Positions 34,487 through 42,726 of a stretch of DNA of 64,000 nucleotides are shown here, piece by piece (within the stretch, counting starts at the first letter, position 1; every line of letters begins with the position of its first letter). Both the position numbers and the translations under genes were made by a program. The stretch is from Actinomycetes bacterium (GTDB taxonomy: Bacteria > Actinomycetota > Acidimicrobiia > Acidimicrobiales > Ilumatobacteraceae): contig JAKOUY010000029.1 of the NCBI GenBank assembly GCA_029782355.1, forward strand, positions 1 through 64,000. The letters run 5' to 3'. The notes beneath the pieces are model-generated. The model made no database searches. It saw only the letters and a program-made list of their open reading frames with translations, and was not told the origin of the DNA.

Positions 34487-35448
34487 GCGCCGGCCAGCTG
34501 GTCACCGGCGGCGCCGGCTTCATCGGCTCGGCCTACGTCCGTTCCGCTCTGGCCGAGACGGACGATCGGGTCACCGTGTTCGACGCGCTGACCTACGCCG
34601 GGCACCGCGAGACCCTGGCCGGCGTGTGGGATCACCCACGCTTCACCTTCATCCACGCCGACATCTGCGACGCCGATGCGGTCGATGCCGCCATGGCCGA
34701 GCACGACCTGGTGGTCCACTTCGCCGCCGAGACCCACGTCGACCGCTCGATCCACGACCCGCACGCCTTCGCCCGGACCAACGTGGTGGGGACCAACGTG
34801 CTGTGCGACGCCGCCCGCCGACGGGGAGTGGAGCGCTTCGTGCACATCTCGACCGACGAGGTCTACGGCTCGATCGACGTCGGCTCGTTCTCCGAGACCG
34901 ACCGCCTCGGACCGCGCAGCCCCTACTCGGCGGCGAAGGCCGGCAGCGACCTGCTGGCGCTCTCCTACCACACCACCTTCGACCTCCCGGTGGTGGTCAC
35001 CCGGTGCAGCAACAACTTCGGTCCCTACCAGTTGCCCGAGAAGGTCATCCCGCTGTTCACCACCAACCTGCTGGACGGCCAGCAGGTGCCGCTGTACGGC
35101 GACGGCGGCAATGTGCGCGACTGGCTGTACGTCGACGACCACGTCGCCGCCATCCGCCTGCTGGTCGAGCGCGGCACGCCGGGCGAGATCTACAACATCG
35201 CCGCCCACACGGAGATCACCAACCGGGAGCTGACGATGCGGCTGATCGAGCTGTGCGGTCGGGACGAGTCGGCCATCGACCACGTCGCCGATCGGCTCGG
35301 CCACGACCGGCGCTACTCGGTCTCGACCGCCAAGCTCGAGGCCCTCGGCTGGCAGCCGACGCATCCCTTCGAGCAGCGCCTGGCGGACACCGTCGAGTGG
35401 TACCGCGCCAACCGCGGCTGGTGGGAGCCGATCAAGGCCCGGCTGTGA
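34483..35448 (+). CDS. rmlB: dTDP-glucose 4,6-dehydratase
   Basis: 321 residues, extended SDR. NAD motif GGAGFIG (9-15), HFAAETHVDRSI, the catalytic STDEVYGS (123-130, with Asp-Glu after Thr124) and Tyr148/Lys152 in YSAAK, then VTRCSNNFGPYQLPEKVIPLF, all diagnostic of RmlB. It forms dTDP-4-keto-6-deoxyglucose. ATG overlaps the rmlC stop and its TGA overlaps the rmlD ATG, so rmlC-B-D are translationally coupled. Confidence 0.96.
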   Translation: MSAGQLVTGGAGFIGSAYVRSALAETDDRVTVFDALTYAGHRETLAGVWDHPRFTFIHADICDADAVDAAMAEHDLVVHFAAETHVDRSIHDPHAFARTNVVGTNVLCDAARRRGVERFVHISTDEVYGSIDVGSFSETDRLGPRSPYSAAKAGSDLLALSYHTTFDLPVVVTRCSNNFGPYQLPEKVIPLFTTNLLDGQQVPLYGDGGNVRDWLYVDDHVAAIRLLVERGTPGEIYNIAAHTEITNRELTMRLIELCGRDESAIDHVADRLGHDRRYSVSTAKLEALGWQPTHPFEQRLADTVEWYRANRGWWEPIKARL

Positions 35449-36302
35449 TGGGCGTGCTGGTCACGGGCGCGGCGGGCCAGCTGGGCCGCGACCTGCTGGC
35501 CGCGCTCGACGCTGCCGGGATCGACGGCACGGGCCGGGACCGATCCGCGCTGGACGTCGCCGACCGCGACGCGGTGCGCGCCGCGGTGGACGGCATCCGT
35601 CCCGCCGTGGTGGTCAACTGCGCGGCGTGGACCGCGGTCGACGCCTGCGAGGGGGACCCACAGCGGGCGATGGACGTCAACGGTCGAGCCGTCGAGCACC
35701 TGGCGCAGGCCTGCCGGTCCGCCGGCTCCCGGCTGGTGCAGATCAGCACCGACTACGTCTTCGACGGCACCAAGACCGGGCCGTACGTGGAGACCGACAC
35801 CACCAACCCGCTCGGTGCCTACGGCCGATCGAAGCTGGCCGGCGAACAGGCCGCGCTGGGTCTCGGTGATGACGGCCTCGTGGTTCGCACCTCGTGGGTG
35901 TTCAGCCGGCACGGCGGCAACATGGCGGCCACCATCGCCCGGCTGGTCGACGCCGGGTCGCCACTGCGCTTCGTCGACGACCAGGTCGGCTGCCCGACCT
36001 TCACCCCGGACCTGGCCGAGGCCGTCGTCGGCCTGGTCCGGGCCGGTGCCCACGGGATCGTCCACGTCACCAATCAGGTCCCGACGAGCTGGTACGAGTT
36101 CGCCCGGCAGGTGGTGGCCCGGCTCGGCGCCGATCCGGACATCGTCACGCCGATCCGCACCGCCGAGCTGCAGCCGCCACGCCCGGCCACCCGGCCGGCC
36201 AACAGCGTCCTCGACAACCGGGCGCTGAGCCGCTGGGGGCGCCCACTGCTGCGCGATCACCGGGCCGCGCTCGATGAGCTGTTCGGTCCGGCGCAGACGT
36301 GA
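35448..36302 (+). CDS. rmlD: dTDP-4-dehydrorhamnose reductase
   Basis: 284 residues. GAAGQLG (7-13) binds NAD(P)H; VVNCAAWTAVDACE, STDYVFDG (100-107) and Tyr125/Lys129 in YGRSK are the RmlD signatures. It reduces the 4-keto sugar to dTDP-L-rhamnose, completing the four-gene pathway here. Its TGA is inside the first copy of a 19-bp direct repeat, the second copy of which lies just after the gene. Confidence 0.95.
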   Translation: MGVLVTGAAGQLGRDLLAALDAAGIDGTGRDRSALDVADRDAVRAAVDGIRPAVVVNCAAWTAVDACEGDPQRAMDVNGRAVEHLAQACRSAGSRLVQISTDYVFDGTKTGPYVETDTTNPLGAYGRSKLAGEQAALGLGDDGLVVRTSWVFSRHGGNMAATIARLVDAGSPLRFVDDQVGCPTFTPDLAEAVVGLVRAGAHGIVHVTNQVPTSWYEFARQVVARLGADPDIVTPIRTAELQPPRPATRPANSVLDNRALSRWGRPLLRDHRAALDELFGPAQT

Positions 36303-36337
36303 CCGCGCCGGGCGGACGTGACCGCGCCGGGCGGACG
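36300..36337 (+). repeat. 19-bp perfect tandem duplication
   Basis: TGACCGCGCCGGGCGGACG occurs at 36300-36318 and again, exactly, at 36319-36337, followed by another TGA. The first copy contains the rmlD stop codon. It lies between rmlD and the secreted-protein gene. Confidence 0.95.
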
Positions 36338-36353
36338 TGATAGGTCTGTCGGT

Positions 36354-37694
36354 ATGACTGCTCGTGTGTTCCGTCGTTCGCTGGCACTCACCGCCCTGCT
36401 GCTGGCCGCCGCCGGGCCCGCTGCGGCATCCACCCCCGTGGCGCCGTCCACGCCGGAACCGGCCCCGGCCGCCGCCGACTGTGCGCCCGGCGACGGCACC
36501 ACCACGCCGGGCAGCACGAGTGGGAGCACCGGCAGTGCCGCCTCGGGCGAGACCATCGTGCCGGCCCCCGGCGCCGGGATCCAGTTCGCTGCGCCGAGCG
36601 AGTACACGCTGGTCAACCCGACCCAGATGCAATCGGTCGATCCCGACAAGCTGCCGCCGGCGATGGTCAGTGCGGCCGAGGCCGCCGGCGTGCCGATCAT
36701 CGAGTACCTGAGGAAGCTGGCCGAGCAGGTCGACATCCTGCTGATCGGCCCGGCCGCCAGCGGCTTCACCCCGAACATCAGCGTCGCCGTCGTCGGCCAG
36801 GGCCTGCCGACCGACCCACAGATCCAGACCGAGTACCAGAAGATCGGTGCCAGCGAGGTGACCATCGAGCGGATCACCTCGCCCCTCGGCGACACCGTGT
36901 CGACCACCTATCAGGCGGTGACCCCGAAGCTGACCGCTCACGGTCGGCAGATCTTCGCCGCCGGGCCGAATGGCACGGTGAGCATCACGGTGACCACCGG
37001 CGATGCGGCCCAGGCCGATCACTTGATGAGCCGCGTCCTGGCCACGCTGGCCCCGATCAGCGCCGAGGCGGCCTCGCCCGACGTCGTCGAGGGCACCACG
37101 GCCGCGCCCGGGACGGTCGCAACCACGCCGGCCACGGTCGCCACCCTCGACACGGCGGCCGGCGGACCGACGGCTTGCGCCACGGTCAGTTCGGCAAAGG
37201 CCCAGGTCAGCGTGAGCCTGCCGGGGACCATGACGGTCTTCGTCCCCAGCGAGCTGGCGGCGATGCCCGAAGCCGACCTCCCGCCGATCGTGTCCAAGGT
37301 GGCCCAGGCGCAGGGCACGACCATCAGCGCGATGCTGGCCGACCTCGCCAATCGTTCGGACTTCGTGGCACTGGAGCCGGACAACGGTGGCGTGCCGGGA
37401 TCGGTGGGCATCTCGGTGTATCACGACGCGATGCCGACGGCCGCGGAGACCAAGGCGGCGATGGAGCAGGCCGGCACCCACGTCTCCGTCTCGCCCGTCA
37501 CCACGCCGGCCGGCACCGGGCTGCTCGCCACCTACCAGATCCCGGTGGCCGGGGTCACCGGTTACGGTGCCAAGGTGATGGTGCCCGACGTGGCCGGCCA
37601 GCTGGTCAGCGTCACCGTGCTGTCCGACAACCAGGCCACGACGCAGCGACTGGCCGCCGACGTCGTCGCCACGCTCACCCCGACGGCGTCATAG
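36354..37694 (+). CDS. secreted protein with two repeated domains, unknown function
   Basis: 446 residues from ATG 36354; a GTG at 36318 inside the repeat is rejected because the signal peptide starts properly at MTARVFRRSLALTALLLAAAG (cut after AAA near residue 25). A Pro/Thr/Gly-rich stretch (26-70) leads to two copies of a ~150-residue alpha/beta unit, about 80-225 and 285-445. Both share a proline-rich entry ending in LPP, a helix, a D-x-(L/V)-x-L strand, a VAVVGQGLP/ISVYHDAMP turn, a T-x-A/Q-E-T helix, and an ATL end. The Cys pair (about 43 and 278) may bridge. No membrane anchor; extracellular or wall associated. Confidence 0.8.
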   Translation: MTARVFRRSLALTALLLAAAGPAAASTPVAPSTPEPAPAAADCAPGDGTTTPGSTSGSTGSAASGETIVPAPGAGIQFAAPSEYTLVNPTQMQSVDPDKLPPAMVSAAEAAGVPIIEYLRKLAEQVDILLIGPAASGFTPNISVAVVGQGLPTDPQIQTEYQKIGASEVTIERITSPLGDTVSTTYQAVTPKLTAHGRQIFAAGPNGTVSITVTTGDAAQADHLMSRVLATLAPISAEAASPDVVEGTTAAPGTVATTPATVATLDTAAGGPTACATVSSAKAQVSVSLPGTMTVFVPSELAAMPEADLPPIVSKVAQAQGTTISAMLADLANRSDFVALEPDNGGVPGSVGISVYHDAMPTAAETKAAMEQAGTHVSVSPVTTPAGTGLLATYQIPVAGVTGYGAKVMVPDVAGQLVSVTVLSDNQATTQRLAADVVATLTPTAS

Positions 37695-37826
37695 TCGTCG
37701 GCGACCGATCCGAGTCGGGCGACACCCTCGACCGGCATCCGACGCAGAACGGGCACCAGCCCGGCTCGGCCGATCCGATGTCGCCGCATCGCGCCCGTCG
37801 AACACCGCCGCAGGCGTCGCCGGCGG
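37695..37826. other. convergent spacer before the five-gene cluster
   Basis: 132 bp between two genes that end toward each other. ACCGCCG (37804-37810) and CGGCGGT (37821-37827) can pair around a 10-nt loop, a weak candidate terminator. No gene seen. Confidence 0.3.
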
Positions 37827-39359
37827 TCAGGTGACCTGGTCGAAGCGCAGGCCACTGGCCGGGGCGCGGGCGCCCGTGCGCTTGACGCGAGACGACCACA
37901 GGTGGAGTACCCCGTCGGGGGTCCGGCCGAGCTCGGCGCGCCGTTCGACGATGAGACCCTCGTCGGGCAGCTCCTCGTCGCGCAACGTGAAGTCGGCGCC
38001 GATCAGGGTGCCGGTCGGGACGGTGCGCTGTCCGGCCAGGCGGGCGCGCACCAACCGGCGGACGCCGCCAGCGTCGACGAGGACCAGCGGGGTGCGGTCG
38101 GCGTCGATCGGCGAGATCGGCACGTAGGTCAGATCGGCCGGCACGGCCAGCGGATCCAGCGTCGCTGCCACCGGGTCGGTGGGCAGCTCGACGGCGGGCT
38201 GCACCTGCGGCACGACCTGCAGCGCCCAGGCCAGGTTGGCGTCCTCGTCGCGCACGAACAGCACCCGCTGGTCCGCTTCGGCGGTCAGGTTGCCGGCGGC
38301 CGGCGGAGGCACGAGCAGGTAGGGCAGCTCGCCGTTGCGCCACAGGTTCCACGCCGGGTGTGGCGTCACCGCCTCGGCGGCGAGGACCTCGGTCGTCACC
38401 CCGAAGGTGTCGGTGATGCGCACGAGTTCGAGCCGCGACAGCGCCGCAACCGGGAGCCGCAGCGGCACCAGGAACCAGTCGGCCGACACCGCCAGCGCGG
38501 CCTCGACCACCAGCATCCTGGCGGTGTCCAGAGGACCGACCTCGATCCGCCCGGGGTCGACCGACGGGTCCTCGATCTCCCAGAAGCTCAGGGCGGGCAT
38601 CCCGGCGATGTGCAGGACGGTCGGGGTGACGTCGACGACGGTGCGCTCGGCGGGTGCGGCGAGCCCGGCGAGCAGCTCGGTCCTGGCGAAGGTGTACCAG
38701 TCCAGTGCCCCGCCGGTGTGCTCGTCGGCGGTCAGCGTGACCGTGCCCTCGGCCACCCGGGCGGTCATCGCCAGGCGGTACTCGAGCCGATCGGGGATCC
38801 ACGCGGCGGACTCCACCCGCCCGGCCCGCGGCCGGAACCACGCCGCCCAGGCGGCGACCACCTCGTCGAATGCTGCCCGCTGGGTGGCGGACACGCCGAG
38901 GATCGCGGGCAACCCGCCGGCGTCATGGACCGCCAGGCAGACCACGCCGTCGGGGAGCCCGGGGCGCAACGGAACGTGCTCGGCCAGCGTGCCAGCGGCC
39001 TCGGTCAGCCCGGCCTCGCCCAGCCGCTCCAGCAGGCTGAGCCCGCCGGCGATCCTGGTCCGCTCGTCGGCTTCGGCGCCGTCGTGCTCGACCAGCGCCT
39101 CGACGGCCAGGCGCGCCGCGTCGTACGGCTCGGCCGGGTCTTCCCCGAGGCGGATCGTGTCCAGCCGGTAGCTGGCCGCCTCGAGGTGGGCGATCACCGG
39201 CGAGGCGGCGTCCTCCCCGGTGAGCTCGCCCATCTGCCACTGGCGACCGAGCATCCACAGGGGATCGGCCAGGCGGGCGGCCACGCCGTCGGCCAGGTCG
39301 ACGTCGAGGATGTTGGTCTGGGTGTCCGGCTCCAGGCGAGTCCAGTCGGCGGTCGGCAT
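37827..39359 (-). CDS. unknown protein, last gene of the PhoD-led cluster
   Basis: 510 residues from ATG 39359, 2 bp after the stop of the preceding gene. No signal peptide or membrane segment. Two segments look like family signatures: DPLWMLGRQWQMGE at 32-45, and FVRDEDANLAWALQ near 366-380. The rest is Ala/Val/Leu-rich alpha/beta with many beta-like stretches. I recall similar signatures in unannotated bacterial proteins but cannot name a family. The extreme C-terminus (RVKRTGARAPASGLRFDQVT) is basic. Position as the fifth gene of a tight operon suggests it works with the other four. Confidence 0.8.
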   Translation of the reverse strand: MPTADWTRLEPDTQTNILDVDLADGVAARLADPLWMLGRQWQMGELTGEDAASPVIAHLEAASYRLDTIRLGEDPAEPYDAARLAVEALVEHDGAEADERTRIAGGLSLLERLGEAGLTEAAGTLAEHVPLRPGLPDGVVCLAVHDAGGLPAILGVSATQRAAFDEVVAAWAAWFRPRAGRVESAAWIPDRLEYRLAMTARVAEGTVTLTADEHTGGALDWYTFARTELLAGLAAPAERTVVDVTPTVLHIAGMPALSFWEIEDPSVDPGRIEVGPLDTARMLVVEAALAVSADWFLVPLRLPVAALSRLELVRITDTFGVTTEVLAAEAVTPHPAWNLWRNGELPYLLVPPPAAGNLTAEADQRVLFVRDEDANLAWALQVVPQVQPAVELPTDPVAATLDPLAVPADLTYVPISPIDADRTPLVLVDAGGVRRLVRARLAGQRTVPTGTLIGADFTLRDEELPDEGLIVERRAELGRTPDGVLHLWSSRVKRTGARAPASGLRFDQVT

Positions 39360-39361
39360 GG

Positions 39362-42300
39362 TCAACCCCCTGCCATCGTGACCACGACGGCCACGCCGCT
39401 GAGCTGGGTCGCCACCTGATCGGCGGTGTCGTCGGCCAGGTAGGTGGCCGGCAGCAGCGCCCCGGACGCGCCGCCCGGGCGCACCATCCGGACCGCGGCG
39501 AGGTCGGCGGTCTCGACGAGTGCTGCCTCGACGTCGTCGACCGACCACCCGGCGGTGGCATCCGAGGGGGTCACCAGCAGGATCGCCTGCGGCGGGCGCG
39601 ACCGGGGAGCGTCGTAGTGCACGGCCACGCCGGCCGTGGTCGAGGTTCCCGGGGTGCTCTCGTTCCACCCGTCGAGGACCACCCCGGCGGACGGGCTCGA
39701 CGGGAGCCCACCGATCGCCACGGTGACGACATCCGGTCCGGTGGCGACGGCCTGCAGGTCGAGCGTCCGCCCGGCGGCGCGCTCGCGCAGCTCGAGGGCG
39801 CCGAGCGCCCCGACCACCGGGCGGACTCGGCCGAGATCGTGCAGCCACTCCACCTGCGCCGAGCGGGCCGACAGTGCCGGCACGGGCGCCCGCCCACCAC
39901 CGTCGTCGGAGGGCGTCATCGGCCGGGCGGCGCGCAGCACGCGTTGCACCGCCGCCGCGGCGTCGAGCGCCTCGGACAGGTCGACCGACGGTTCCGCCGT
40001 CGTCCCTCCGGCGTGCTGGGCCAGCAGGTTCAGCACACCGCGCCGGTCGGCGCGGCGCAGCATGGCGGCGGTCACGCCGGCCTCGGCCAGGGTGACGATG
40101 GTCGACGGGCCGGTGGTCGAGGCGACGGTCGCGCCCAGGCCGGCGACGTCGCCGAGCACGCCGTCGGCCCAGGCTTCGATGGCCTCCGGGGCGACCGGCA
40201 GCACCACCCGCCAGGTGGTCACCGTGGCGTCGGGCCGGGTGGTGACGACGTCGAGGGTCGACGGCATGGTCACCCCGCTGTCCAGCGCGGTCAGCGCCGG
40301 CTGGGCCCGGGTCGGGTTGCCGGCCGACTGGTGGTGCACGGCCTCGGCCAGCAGCAGGTCGCCGATGGCGTCGATCGCCGCGGCCAGTCGGGCCGGGATC
40401 TGGCCGAGGTCGGTGGGCGGGTCGGCCACCCACGCCTCGGCGGCACGCAACCCGTCGATCCGCCGCCGCCCACTGCCGTCGACCAGATCGAAGCGCTCGC
40501 GCACGGCCGGCAGCTGCGGACCGAGCCCGGCGTCGACCATCCACCGTTCGATGCGCTCGCCGAGCAGGGCCGCCAGGCTGGCGCCGTTGCGCACGCCGTC
40601 GAGCAAGCCCAGGGCATCGCCGACGCGGGCGGCGGACAGGTCGACGGCCAGCGGGGCCTCGGCCCCCTCCCGCAGCCTGGCGAGGAACCCGCCGCGCAGC
40701 ACGGCTGCGGTGCGGGCGTGGTCCAGCCCAGGGGCCAGCAGGTAGCCCTCGTTCTCCGGGTCGACGGTGGGTGGGTCGGCGTCGGTGGGGATCTGGGGCG
40801 GCAGCGGCGGAGCATCGACCCAGGCGTAGGCGCCGAGGTGGTAGCCGGTCGGGCGGATGGCACGCATGGCCGCCAGCCGCTCGGCGGCCAGGGCGGTGAC
40901 CCAGGCATCGATGCGGTGCGAGGCGGCGTCGACCGCGCCGACGGTGAGCCGTTCGAGGACCCCGACCGGCTGGCCGGCCAGGGCGGCGAGCGCCGCCGAG
41001 TGCGCCGCCCGCGCCGCGCCGTCGGGCATGGGGACGATGCCGGTCCCCGTCAGGTAGCCGAAGACCAGCTGGGTGGCCCGCCGGGCCAGCATGGACAGCA
41101 GCGTCGGCGGGGTGGCACCGGCGAAGGTGCCATCACGTACGGCCTGCTCGTCGGCGGCGGCCAGGGCCGCCAGGTAGTCGACCGGCAGCGGCGCCGACCG
41201 GTCGGCGTCGGGCGGTGCGGCGACGGGCACGGTGAGCTGGGCGACCTCGTCGGCGAAGACGACCCGATGACCCGGGTGCGGTGGCGGCGGCTGGCCGGGA
41301 TCCTCGCCGTCGGGCTCGACCGGATCGACGGGCAACGGGTCGGGCAGCCCGTCCTCGTCACGTCGGCGGGCCAACATCGGAGCCCGAGCCAGCACCTGCG
41401 GATCGAGCGTGGCCGCGATCACCGGGCCGAGGAAGATCGAGCGGGCGTGGCGGGTCAGCCAGCGAACCGAGGCCGGCGCCTGGGACAGGATGGCCGAGAG
41501 TTGCTCGCCGATGTCGCCGGCCGGCCCGAGGCGGGGCACGGACGATGCCGCGGTGCGCCACGCCGGGAGCATCGCTCGCAGCGTGTCCGCCAGTGGGTCG
41601 GGCGACGCTCCGGCCGGCACCCGGCGGGCCAGCGATCCCACCGGCAGCACGCCGTAGGGCTGGTTGCCGACCACGATCGTCGGCCATGGTCCGGCGGGGC
41701 GGACCGAACCGGCGAACAGCGCCTTGGCCCGCTCGACCAACGCCAGGTCGGGGAAGTCCGGCTGCATGTGGTCGAAGAAGTACTGGAAGGTGGCGTGCCA
41801 CAGCACGGCATGCATCGCCGCGGTCGCCGGCTCGGCGACCTCGTCACCGCCGGCCACGTTGGCGAAGACCTCCGGCTGGACGCCGAGCGCCGTGGCCAGA
41901 CGCTGGCGCTCGCTCCCGGGTTCGGCCGGCTGGCCCGATGATGCCGGCATCGTCGGGGCGCGGCAGGACGGCGTGTTGTTGGTCGGGGTCCCGGCTGCGG
42001 CCAGGGCCACGCCGTCGCGCTCCAGGTGGGCGGTCAGCAGCGTCCCGAGCGGATCGGCGGCGGACGTCGGGCCCGGCCCGGGTCGGGCGGCACCGAAGAC
42101 GACCAGGCGAGTCATGGTGCTGGCCGCGGCCGTTGCCAGCGGTTGGCGGATCCCCAGCCCGATGGCCTCGGCCGCGGCGAAGTCGGTCTGCCAGCCGATG
42201 GCCGCCCCGTCGCCAACCGGGCCGACGGCGATGTCGGTCGGCACGTCGGCGCCGGCCACGCGGAACACCTGCTGGTCGCCTGCGTACCCGGCGACGATGA

Positions 42301-42724
42301 ACCGGCCGGGTAGGCCGCGGGCCACGGCGGCCAGCACGGCATCGTCGTCGGGCTCGGCCACGGCGACCGCCGGGAAGCTCAGCGATCCGTCGGTCCCCAC
42401 GGTGGGGGTCAAGGTCCGGCGGAGGAAGACCCCTCGCGGTTCGCCGAACAGCTCGACGACCCGCTGCCAGGCGGTGCGTTCGGCCGGGGTCCCCGCCCCG
42501 GCGGTCTGGCGGATCCGCCAGTAGGCCATCATCTGGTCACGCTCCACCGGGTCGATGCCCGGGCGGTCGACGGTGACGTGCAACCGCGACGGGAAGATCC
42601 GCAGGCGCAGCTCGACGTGGTCGGCGTCGATGGCGAAGTAGCGGGTCTCCAGGCGCACCGGGAGCATGACCACGGGCAGGCCGGCGTCGAGCTCGGCGAA
42701 GTCGGTCGTCGGGTCCGGTGGCAT
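39362..42724 (-). CDS. giant unknown protein of the PhoD-led cluster
   Basis: 1120 residues from ATG 42724. N-terminal signature LPVRLETRYF (21-30) then LRLRIFPSRLHVTVDRPG; a middle signature VVGNQPYGVLPVGSLARRVPAG near 345-365; the remainder is Ala-rich helical with a Pro/Asp stretch near 480-500. No secretion signal, transmembrane helix, Walker motif or nuclease motif seen. The start is 2 bp after the previous stop. Too large for a simple enzyme of known type; an assembly or scaffold role is possible but is inference only. Confidence 0.82.
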   Translation of the reverse strand: MPPDPTTDFAELDAGLPVVMLPVRLETRYFAIDADHVELRLRIFPSRLHVTVDRPGIDPVERDQMMAYWRIRQTAGAGTPAERTAWQRVVELFGEPRGVFLRRTLTPTVGTDGSLSFPAVAVAEPDDDAVLAAVARGLPGRFIVAGYAGDQQVFRVAGADVPTDIAVGPVGDGAAIGWQTDFAAAEAIGLGIRQPLATAAASTMTRLVVFGAARPGPGPTSAADPLGTLLTAHLERDGVALAAAGTPTNNTPSCRAPTMPASSGQPAEPGSERQRLATALGVQPEVFANVAGGDEVAEPATAAMHAVLWHATFQYFFDHMQPDFPDLALVERAKALFAGSVRPAGPWPTIVVGNQPYGVLPVGSLARRVPAGASPDPLADTLRAMLPAWRTAASSVPRLGPAGDIGEQLSAILSQAPASVRWLTRHARSIFLGPVIAATLDPQVLARAPMLARRRDEDGLPDPLPVDPVEPDGEDPGQPPPPHPGHRVVFADEVAQLTVPVAAPPDADRSAPLPVDYLAALAAADEQAVRDGTFAGATPPTLLSMLARRATQLVFGYLTGTGIVPMPDGAARAAHSAALAALAGQPVGVLERLTVGAVDAASHRIDAWVTALAAERLAAMRAIRPTGYHLGAYAWVDAPPLPPQIPTDADPPTVDPENEGYLLAPGLDHARTAAVLRGGFLARLREGAEAPLAVDLSAARVGDALGLLDGVRNGASLAALLGERIERWMVDAGLGPQLPAVRERFDLVDGSGRRRIDGLRAAEAWVADPPTDLGQIPARLAAAIDAIGDLLLAEAVHHQSAGNPTRAQPALTALDSGVTMPSTLDVVTTRPDATVTTWRVVLPVAPEAIEAWADGVLGDVAGLGATVASTTGPSTIVTLAEAGVTAAMLRRADRRGVLNLLAQHAGGTTAEPSVDLSEALDAAAAVQRVLRAARPMTPSDDGGGRAPVPALSARSAQVEWLHDLGRVRPVVGALGALELRERAAGRTLDLQAVATGPDVVTVAIGGLPSSPSAGVVLDGWNESTPGTSTTAGVAVHYDAPRSRPPQAILLVTPSDATAGWSVDDVEAALVETADLAAVRMVRPGGASGALLPATYLADDTADQVATQLSGVAVVVTMAGG

Positions 42725-42726
42725 GG

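Noticed and set aside
36318-36353. GTG start inside the 19-bp repeat for the secreted two-domain protein
   Set aside because: It would add 12 hydrophilic residues before a complete signal peptide that begins at ATG 36354.
37804-37827. 7-bp hairpin at the end of the five-gene cluster as a firm terminator
   Set aside because: Stem is short, has no T run and overlaps the stop codon; kept only as a note in the spacer entry.
39617-41941. 774-codon plus-strand open frame opposite the 1120-aa gene
   Set aside because: Low-complexity Gly/Asp/Arg/Val product with no motif; antisense shadow.
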